This document shows, piece by piece, positions 23,333 to 28,830 of a stretch of 28,830 bases of DNA; position 1 is the first letter of the stretch; each line of letters starts with the position of its first letter. This DNA is from an uncultured Clostridium sp. Lineage in GTDB: Bacteria; Bacillota; Clostridia; TANB77; CAG-508. The notes below the pieces were generated by a model that ran no database searches, was not told the DNA's origin, and saw only the letters and a list, made by a program, of their open reading frames with translations. Where the stretch lies: NCBI GenBank assembly GCA_900554635.1, contig USHY01000014.1:1-28830 (forward strand), in the 5' to 3' direction. The position numbers were made by a program, and so were the translations under genes.

Positions 23333-23959
23333 CTATTTAGAATATAATTCTACAATTAAGTGTTCTTCAACTGGAATATCTACATCTTCTCTTGATGCTA
23401 GTCTAATTACTTTTATTTGTAATTTATCATTATCTTTTTCCATCCATTCTGGAATTGGTCTTGCTTTATTAGCTTCGATGTTTTCTTTTATTGTTTTATT
23501 ATCTTGTTTATTTTCTCTAACTGTAATTACATCTCCTGCTTTTATTAGGTATGATGGTATATCAACCTTTTGACCATTTACATCAAATTGTCCATGGTTT
23601 ACTAATTGTCTTGCTTGTGCTCTGGATGTTCCAAAGCCTGCTCTATATACTACATTATCTAATCTGCTTTCTAATATTTGTAGTAAATTTTCACCTGTAA
23701 TTCCTTTTTTATTTTCAGCCATTTCGAAGTATTTTCTGAATTGTTTTTCTCCTACTCCGTAAAATGATTTTGTTTTTTGTTTTTCTCTTAATTGTGTTCC
23801 GTATTCAGATAATTTCTTTTTACCTTGTCCGTGTTCTCCTGGTGCATAGTTTCTTCTTGTTACACTGCATTTATCTGTATAACATCTTGAACCTTTTAAG
23901 AACAATTTTTGCCCTTCTCTACGGCAAATACGACATTGTTCGTCTTTATATCTTGACAT
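23333..23959 (-). CDS. rpsD: Ribosomal protein S4
   Basis: 208 residues. It begins MSRYKDEQCRICRREGQK and carries four N-terminal cysteines (C9, C12, C26, C31), the zinc-binding C+ form. The S4 RNA-binding domain includes ESRLDNVVYRAGFGTSRAQARQ. Located in the alpha operon as in other Firmicutes with this order. Three CGG trinucleotides (TAC GGA twice, CAC GGA once) are out of frame and harmless. Confidence 0.97.
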   Translation of the reverse strand: MSRYKDEQCRICRREGQKLFLKGSRCYTDKCSVTRRNYAPGEHGQGKKKLSEYGTQLREKQKTKSFYGVGEKQFRKYFEMAENKKGITGENLLQILESRLDNVVYRAGFGTSRAQARQLVNHGQFDVNGQKVDIPSYLIKAGDVITVRENKQDNKTIKENIEANKARPIPEWMEKDNDKLQIKVIRLASREDVDIPVEEHLIVELYSK

Positions 23960-23976
23960 TTCCTTTCCTCCTTATT

Positions 23977-24372
23977 CTATACTCTTCTTCTTTTTGGTGG
24001 TCTACAACCATTATGTGGGATTGGTGTTACATCTTTTATTGCTGTTATTTCAAGTCCTGCTGTTTGAAGTGATCTTATTGCTGCTTCTCTTCCTGAACCA
24101 GGTCCTTTTACAAATACTGCAACACTTTTCAATCCATGTTCCATTCCTGCTTTTGCAGCTGTTAAAGCAGCTTCTCCTGCAGCAAATGGTGTGCTTTTTC
24201 TTGAACCTTTGAATCCTAGTTCTCCAGCACTTGCCCATGAAATTACATTTCCTCTTTCATCTGTTATTGTAACAATTGTATTATTAAAACTAGAATGAAT
24301 ATGTGCTTCACCTTTTTCAATGTTTTTTCTGTCTCTTCTTCTAGTTACTTTTTGTGTTGTTGGTTTTGCCAT
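23977..24372 (-). CDS. rpsK: Ribosomal protein S11
   Basis: 131 residues, with the conserved HIHSSFNNTIVTITD, WASAGELGFKGSRKSTPFAA and C-terminal PHNGCRPPKRRRV. AAGGAGG lies upstream of the ATG. It is part of rpsM-rpsK-rpsD-rpoA-rplQ. Confidence 0.98.
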   Translation of the reverse strand: MAKPTTQKVTRRRDRKNIEKGEAHIHSSFNNTIVTITDERGNVISWASAGELGFKGSRKSTPFAAGEAALTAAKAGMEHGLKSVAVFVKGPGSGREAAIRSLQTAGLEITAIKDVTPIPHNGCRPPKRRRV

Positions 24373-24431
24373 TTTAAGTTTTTCCTCCTTAAATCTTAAT
24401 ATTTATGTTGTTCCTGTACAACATTTATTTA

Positions 24432-24800
24432 TTACTTACTGCTTTTTTTGCTTACTACTTTTCTTGGACCTTTTCTTGTTCTTGCATTTGTTTTTGTTCT
24501 TTGTCCTCTAACTGGTAAGCCTTTTTTATGTCTTGTTCCTCTAAAGCATCCTATTTCAACTAATCTTTTAATATTTAAAGCTACTTCTCTTCTTAAGTCA
24601 CCTTCAACTTTGTATCCTTCCATAGCTTTTCTGATATCTTGTACTTGATCATCTGTTAAATCTTTAACTCTGATATCTGGGTTTACATTAGCTGCTGCTA
24701 ATATTTTGTTAGAACTTGCTCTACCTATTCCATAGATATATGTTAGTCCTATTTCAACTCTTTTTTCTTTTGGTAAGTCAACACCTGCTATACGTGCCAT
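24432..24800 (-). CDS. rpsM: Ribosomal protein S13
   Basis: 122 residues: MARIAGVDLPKEKRVEIGLT at the start, then the helix-two-turn-helix region YGIGRASSNKIL and the basic tail GLPVRGQRTKTNARTRKGPR. AGAGGTG lies upstream. It follows rpmJ after a 117-base gap. Confidence 0.98.
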   Translation of the reverse strand: MARIAGVDLPKEKRVEIGLTYIYGIGRASSNKILAAANVNPDIRVKDLTDDQVQDIRKAMEGYKVEGDLRREVALNIKRLVEIGCFRGTRHKKGLPVRGQRTKTNARTRKGPRKVVSKKSSK

Positions 24801-24917
24801 AATTTTCTTTCACCTCTTTAATTTATTTCTTTTTGGATTGTATATATTAATAAATAAAAATAGATATTCTTAATATTTTAAGACAGCCGCACTATTTTTA
24901 TATATTAGCAAAATTAA
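24801..24917 (-). other. Non-coding gap between rpmJ and rpsM with hairpin potential
   Basis: On the minus strand AAAAATAG pairs with a downstream CTATTTTT, and TCTTAA pairs with TTAAGA inside it. The T-rich end could give partial termination or simply be a spacer. No reading frame is supported. Confidence 0.35.
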
Positions 24918-25031
24918 TTACCCTTGTCTTTGTTTGTGTTTAGGGTTTTCACAAATTACTCTTGTAACACCTTTTCTTTTAATTACTTTGCATTTTTCAC
25001 ACATTTTCTTTACTGATGGTCTTACTTTCAT
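24918..25031 (-). CDS. rpmJ: Ribosomal protein L36
   Basis: 37 residues: MKVRPSVKKMCEKCKVIKRK, then GVTRVICENPKHKQRQG. The zinc ligands are C11, C14, C27 and H32 (C+ form). GAGGTG precedes the ATG. It sits between infA and rpsM, its usual place. Confidence 0.97.
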   Translation of the reverse strand: MKVRPSVKKMCEKCKVIKRKGVTRVICENPKHKQRQG

Positions 25032-25058
25032 TTTTCTTCACCTCATTAAATAATAGTT

Positions 25059-25277
25059 TTATTTATCTCTCCATGTGATTCTACCTTTTGTCAAATCGTA
25101 TGGTGATAATTCTAATTTTACTTTATCGCCTGGAAGGATTTTTATATAGTTCATTCTAAGTTTTCCTGAAATATGTGCTAATACTTGATGTCCATTTTCA
25201 AGTTCTACCTTAAATTCTGTATTTGGTAAACTTTCAACTACTCTTCCTTCAACTTCTATAACATCTTCTTTAGACAA
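25059..25277 (-). CDS. infA: Translation initiation factor IF-1
   Basis: 72 residues, exactly the usual size: SKEDVIEVEGRVVESLPNT, HISGKLRMNYIKILPGD and ITWRDK. It starts with TTG at 25277; GGAGG lies 8 bases before it and no better start exists. It lies between map and rpmJ. Confidence 0.97.
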   Translation of the reverse strand: MSKEDVIEVEGRVVESLPNTEFKVELENGHQVLAHISGKLRMNYIKILPGDKVKLELSPYDLTKGRITWRDK

Positions 25278-25344
25278 TTTTCGTTCCTCCTATAAATTTT
25301 CTAAAATTTACATTACATAACTTGTTTATTATACACTATTTTCT

Positions 25345-26112
25345 CTAAATTGTCAATATTTCCGGCTCTTTTTCTGTAATTAAAATTGTATTTTCATAAT
25401 GTGCCGCTAAACTTCCATCTTCTGTTATTATTGTCCAGCCATCATCTAATTGGCAAATATCTGGTTTTCCCATAATTACCATTGGTTCTACGGCTATTGT
25501 CATTCCTGGGACTAATCTTGTTCCTTTTCCTGCTGGTCCAAAGTTTGGAACCTCTGGTTCTTCATGCATTTGTCTTCCAATTCCATGTCCCTCAAATTCT
25601 CTAACAACAGAATATCCATTTTTATTTACAAATTCACCTATGGCATGTGAAATATCACCTATTCTATTTCCTGCCTTTGCAAATTTTATGCCTTCAAAAA
25701 AGGCTTGTTTTGTAGTTTCAACTAGTCTTTTGGCTTCTGAAGTTGTGTTTCCTACAATATATGTTCTTGCACAGTCTCCATGGAATCCATTTTTATATAC
25801 AACTAAGTCAACACTTACTATGTCTCCTTCTTTTAAAATAAGCTTTTTAGAAGGAATTCCATGAATAACTACATCATTTATTGAAATACATAAAGTTGCT
25901 GGAAATGGTGCTACTCCTTTTTCATAATGTGGATAATTTTTTTGTGCTGGGATAGCATTATTATCTAAAATAAATTTCTCTGCAGCTTTATCAAGTTCAA
26001 TTGTTGATATTCCTGGTTTTATTAAGCTTTCGACTAATTTTTGAGTTTGAGAAGCTATTTTTGAAGCTTCTCTCATTAACTCAATTTCTCTTTTTGATTT
26101 TATCTCCACCAT
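25345..26112 (-). CDS. map: Methionine aminopeptidase, type I
   Basis: 255 residues. It removes the initiator Met from nascent proteins. The metal ligands are seen in VDLVVYKNGFHGDCARTY (two Asp), EGHGIGRQMHEEP (His), TIAVEPMV (Glu) and AAHYENTILIT (Glu). AGAGGT precedes the ATG. It sits between adk and infA as in Bacillus. No in-frame CGG is present. Confidence 0.97.
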   Translation of the reverse strand: MVEIKSKREIELMREASKIASQTQKLVESLIKPGISTIELDKAAEKFILDNNAIPAQKNYPHYEKGVAPFPATLCISINDVVIHGIPSKKLILKEGDIVSVDLVVYKNGFHGDCARTYIVGNTTSEAKRLVETTKQAFFEGIKFAKAGNRIGDISHAIGEFVNKNGYSVVREFEGHGIGRQMHEEPEVPNFGPAGKGTRLVPGMTIAVEPMVIMGKPDICQLDDGWTIITEDGSLAAHYENTILITEKEPEILTI

Positions 26113-26141
26113 TTTTTATACCTCTATTTTTAAGTACATTT

Positions 26142-26799
26142 CTATTTTCTTAAAGATTCTTCTACTTCTTTAGCAACATCATAAGATGTTCTACCAGCTT
26201 TGTCTCCTGCTTTTTCTGTTCTTAATACATTTTTTGCTTCATAGTACTTAATAAGTTCTTCTGAAGTTTTTTTATACACTTCAAGTCTATTTTGAACAAC
26301 TTCTGGTTTTTGGTCTTCTCTTTGATATAATTCTCCACCACATTTATCGCATATTCCTTCTTGTTTTGGTGGGTTAAATACTACATTATAGATTTCATTG
26401 CATCCTCTACAACTTCTTCTATTTGCTATTCTTTCTACTATTTCATCAAATGGTACTTCGATATTTAAAGCCATATCTACTTTGTTTCCTTTTGAACTTA
26501 ATAGTTCATCTAATACTTTAGCCTGATTTTCTGTTCTTGGGAATCCATCTAATATTGCTCCATTTTGAACATCATTTTCTTCCATTCTTTTTTCAAGCAT
26601 TTTAACAGTAATTTCATCTGGAACAAGTTCTCCCTTATCCATGTATGATTTTGCTTCTTTTCCAAGTTCTGTTTCATTTTTTAAATTTTCTCTGAATAAG
26701 TCTCCTGTTGAAATATGAGCTAATTTAAGATTTTCAGCTAATATTTTTCCTACTGTTCCTTTTCCACTTCCGTGGAGCTCCTAATAATACTATAAACAT
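26142..26799 (-). CDS. adk: Adenylate kinase with zinc lid, +1 recoded inside the P-loop
   Basis: Essential enzyme interconverting ATP + AMP and 2 ADP. The ATG at 26799 has AAGGAG 8 bases upstream and gives MFIVLLGAP. Codon 10 is CGG; read in frame the protein ends within a short stretch, while skipping the C gives GAP-G-SGKGTVGKILA, the universal P-loop GxPGxGKGT, then HISTGDLFRENL, DGFPRT and the zinc LID cysteines (CRGC, CDKC). The restored length is about 218 residues. A later in-frame ATG (26642) would omit the P-loop and cannot make active enzyme. It lies between secY and map in the normal order. There is no plausible reading in which adk is dispensable. Confidence 0.93.
26769..26772 (-). 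other. CGG +1 recoding site in adk (CCA-C-GGA)
   Basis: On the minus strand GGA GCT CCA CGG AAG TGG reads GAPRKW, whereas CCA (C) GGA AGT GGA AAA GGA reads P-G-S-G-K-G, the invariant P-loop. This is the most decisive of the seven sites. Confidence 0.85.
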
Positions 26800-26824
26800 A
26801 TTACATTCTCCTTTTTTTACGGCA

Positions 26825-26857
26825 ATATGGAACGACTAAAAAACGTCGTTCCTCATA
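26825..26857 (-). promoter_or_regulatory. Hairpin between secY and adk
   Basis: On the minus strand GGAACGAC and GTCGTTCC form a perfect 8-bp stem with an 8-base loop, extended by ATAT on each side past a small bulge. No T run follows, so it may be a processing or attenuation structure rather than a terminator. Confidence 0.45.
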
Positions 26858-26858
26858 T

Positions 26859-28196
26859 TTACTCTAAAAATCCTTTATAGTGTCTCATTACTAATCTTGA
26901 TTCTAGTTGTTGTACTGTTTCTAGCGCAACACCTACTACGATTAATATTGATGTTCCTCCAAAGGTTATATTTAATTTTGTAAAGCTTAAAAGCATTGGT
27001 AAAATAGCAATTAAACTTAAGAACATACCACCAAATAATGTTAATTTTTTCATTATTGATGATAGGTATTCTGTTGTAGGTTTACCTGCTCTAATACCTG
27101 GTATGAAACCACCATTTTTCTTTATGTTACTTGATACTTCTGCTGGATTAAATGTTGCATAAGTATAGAAGTAAGTAAATGCTACTATTAATAGCAAATA
27201 TACTAAAGCATTTGCGATTGTATATCCAATTCCAAATTGTGCTGATGAAGTTGACATTGAGAATTTATATACTCCTGCCCAGAATCCTGAAGCTGTAGCA
27301 ATATTGCTATTGAACATTGGAATTATCATTGCTGGGAATGTTAGTATTGATGAAGCAAAAATAACTGGCATTACACCTGCCATAGCAAGTTTTAATGGTA
27401 TATGTGTATTTTGTCCTCCATACATTTTTCTTCCAACAACTTTTTTAGCATATTGAACTGGTACTCTTCTTTCAGCTTCTTGTACAAATACAACTCCTGC
27501 TACTAGTATTAATGCACCAATTATCATTGCAAGTGATGTTATTACACCTGTTGTGCTTATTCCAACACCTGAAGTGTAACATAATCTATATAGAGTTGTA
27601 ACTGCTGATGGTAATGAAGATATGATACCTATAAAGATTATTAATGATATTCCATTTCCAATACCTTTGTTTGTTATTTGTTCTCCAAGCCACATTAGTA
27701 ATGCAGTTCCTGCAACTAATGATAAAACAAATATTGCACCTGTTCCAAATCCTGGATTTACAAATACTCCATAGTCTTTATATCCTCTACTATATGTTAG
27801 GTATAATCCTATAGCTTCAACAAGAGCAAGTACTAATGTAAGTATTCTTGTATATCTGTTTACTTTTGCTTTTCCTTCTTCTCCACCTTCTTTAATTGCT
27901 CTTTCTAAAGAAGGTATAACCATACCTAGTAATTGGATTACTATTGATGCTGTAATGTATGGTGAAATTGTCATTGCAAATATTGATAATTTTGAAAAAG
28001 CACCTCCGGAAATTATATCAATTAGTCCTGATATTGAGTTTGTGGAATTAGACATTATTTTTTCTAATGCTAATCCATCAACTCCTGGAACTGTGATATG
28101 ACATCCTAATCTAAATATCACTATAATTAATAGTGTGTATAAAATTCTGTCTCTTATTTCTGGTGTTTTTAAGGCATTTTTTATTGTTTTAAACAA
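26859..28196 (-). CDS. secY: Preprotein translocase channel subunit SecY
   Basis: 445 residues with ten membrane segments. It begins FKTIKNALKTPEIRDRILYT and has the plug-region SGGAFSKLSIFAMTISPYI and the tail RLVMRHYKGFLE. It starts with TTG at 28196 directly after the rplO stop (TAG TTG), with GAGGTG about 8 bases upstream, so it is coupled to rplO. It is followed by a hairpin and adk. Confidence 0.97.
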   Translation of the reverse strand: MFKTIKNALKTPEIRDRILYTLLIIVIFRLGCHITVPGVDGLALEKIMSNSTNSISGLIDIISGGAFSKLSIFAMTISPYITASIVIQLLGMVIPSLERAIKEGGEEGKAKVNRYTRILTLVLALVEAIGLYLTYSRGYKDYGVFVNPGFGTGAIFVLSLVAGTALLMWLGEQITNKGIGNGISLIIFIGIISSLPSAVTTLYRLCYTSGVGISTTGVITSLAMIIGALILVAGVVFVQEAERRVPVQYAKKVVGRKMYGGQNTHIPLKLAMAGVMPVIFASSILTFPAMIIPMFNSNIATASGFWAGVYKFSMSTSSAQFGIGYTIANALVYLLLIVAFTYFYTYATFNPAEVSSNIKKNGGFIPGIRAGKPTTEYLSSIMKKLTLFGGMFLSLIAILPMLLSFTKLNITFGGTSILIVVGVALETVQQLESRLVMRHYKGFLE

Positions 28197-28631
28197 CTAA
28201 ATCACCTCTACTTTTCCACCAGCTGTTTCTATTGCTTTTGCAGCAGATGCTGTGAATCTGGTTGCTTTAACTGTTAATTTTTTATCTAATTTTCCAGTTC
28301 CTAATATAACGATTCCATCATTTGCCTTGCTAATTATTCCATCTTTAATTAAACTTTCAGCTGTAACTTCTTCTGTTGTAACTTTATTTAACATTGTTAA
28401 AGTTACTTCTGTATAGTTTTTAGCAAAGATGTTTTTGAATCCTCTTTTAGGTAATCTTCTATATAGTGGTGTTTGACCACCTTCAAATCCACGTCTTACG
28501 CCTCCGCCTGATCTTGCTTTTTGTCCTTTATGTCCTCTTCCTGAAGTTTTTCCAAGTCCAGAGCCAATTCCACGACCAACTCTTCTTCTTGTTTCTTTTT
28601 CAGATGATGACTTTATGTTTCCTAATTTCAT
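28197..28631 (-). CDS. rplO: Ribosomal protein L15
   Basis: 144 residues, with the glycine- and arginine-rich N-terminus (RRRVGRGIGSGLGKTSGRGHKGQKARSG, shown here as the family hallmark in shortened form RVGRGIGSGLGKTSGRGHKG) and RRLPKRGFKN. AAGGAGG lies upstream of the ATG. It directly follows rpsE, without rpmD between them. Confidence 0.97.
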   Translation of the reverse strand: MKLGNIKSSSEKETRRRVGRGIGSGLGKTSGRGHKGQKARSGGGVRRGFEGGQTPLYRRLPKRGFKNIFAKNYTEVTLTMLNKVTTEEVTAESLIKDGIISKANDGIVILGTGKLDKKLTVKATRFTASAAKAIETAGGKVEVI

Positions 28632-28681
28632 TGATTTCCCTCCTTATTCTTTTTCACTACTCGCTTACATAGTGCACTTTG

Positions 28682-28830
28682 TTATACTATTTCTTCTACT
28701 TTCTTTCCTCTTTTTTGAGCTATTGCATCAGCTGTTGCCATATTTTCCAATGCATTCATTGTAGCATATCCTACATTTCTTGGGTTGTTTGTACCAATAA
28801 CTTTTGTTTTGATATCTCTATAACCTGCAA
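28682..28830 (-). CDS. rpsE: Ribosomal protein S5, C-terminal part (cut by window edge)
   Basis: The last 48 residues are inside the window: AGYRDIKTKVIGTNNPRNVG, YATMNALENMATADAIAQ, KRGKKVEEIV. AGYRDIKTKVIGTNNPRN matches the S5 domain sequence AGIxDVxxKxxGSxNPxN. The stop is TAA at 28684-28682. It is followed after 50 bases by rplO. Confidence 0.92.
   Translation of the reverse strand, partial: AGYRDIKTKVIGTNNPRNVGYATMNALENMATADAIAQKRGKKVEEIV

Noticed and set aside
23260..23335. Repeated CTAAATT-like words between rpoA and rpsD as a CRISPR or tandem array
   Set aside because: The copies are short, irregular and AT-only, with no spacers; it looks like low-complexity sequence.
26142..26642. 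Shorter adk start at 26642
   Set aside because: It lacks the P-loop and AMP-binding start; the proper ATG with AAGGAG lies at 26799.
1023..26772. Seven frameshifts as ordinary pseudogenes or homopolymer sequencing errors
   Set aside because: All are single extra C before a Gly codon, none is in a long homopolymer, the genes are conserved and essential on both sides, and out-of-frame CGG never shows an indel. A motif-specific base-calling error is not fully excluded without reads.
1..28830. tRNA, rRNA, insertion sequence or CRISPR in the window
   Set aside because: I saw no cloverleaf-like tRNA, rRNA segment, transposase or regularly spaced repeats.

Overview
This is about 28.8 kb of very AT-rich chromosomal DNA. 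It looks like a low-GC, endospore-forming member of the Clostridia (Bacillota), probably an uncultured gut-type lineage. The evidence is the spc/alpha ribosomal operon order, GatCAB, RNases J and Y, a SigK-type sporulation sigma factor, a Spo0E-like peptide, SpoVD- and SpoVE-like cell-wall proteins, a meso-DAP type MurE, strong AGGAGG ribosome binding sites and frequent TTG starts. The genus cannot be named from this sequence.

Layout, left to right. A prepilin-like gene is cut by the left edge (minus). Plus-strand genes follow: a four-cysteine TSCPD protein, tcdA and a small membrane protein. Then come gatC-gatA-gatB (minus), a spoVD/ftsI-type PBP with PASTA domains (plus) and rnj-lgt (minus). 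An accessory stretch (about 10.0-13.1 kb) holds a second prepilin-like protein, a GC-richer foreign-looking gene and a DUF4143 ATPase. Next are rny (minus) and a small zinc-ribbon gene (plus). The minus-strand cell-wall run murE-mraY-ftsW-murG leads into sigK. Upstream of it lie a 47-codon Spo0E-like gene, rpmE and a 52-codon membrane peptide. The right third is the ribosomal block rpsE(partial)-rplO-secY-adk-map-infA-rpmJ-rpsM-rpsK-rpsD-rpoA-rplQ, with no rpmD between rpsE and rplO.

The outstanding observation concerns the codon CGG. Six conserved genes (tcdA, spoVD/ftsI, sigK, ftsW, mraY twice, adk) are each out of frame by exactly one base at an in-frame CGG. In all seven cases, skipping the C and reading the following GGA or GGT as glycine restores the conserved protein, including the P-loop of adenylate kinase and the C-terminus of FtsW. 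Scanning the other native genes by eye (roughly 8,500 codons in total), I found no in-frame CGG read normally as arginine. CGG trinucleotides that lie out of frame are common and cause no shift. The simplest reading is that CGG is not decoded as arginine here, and that C-GGN is read as glycine with a +1 shift, by quadruplet decoding or by +1 entry of tRNA-Gly at a hungry codon. The only exception is the foreign-looking gene at 11.4-11.75 kb, which uses CGG twice as arginine. That fits recent acquisition. A systematic sequencing artefact must be excluded with raw reads.

Several promoters fit the vegetative TTGACA-N17-TATAAT pattern with exact 17-bp spacing, and most transcription units end in clear hairpin terminators.
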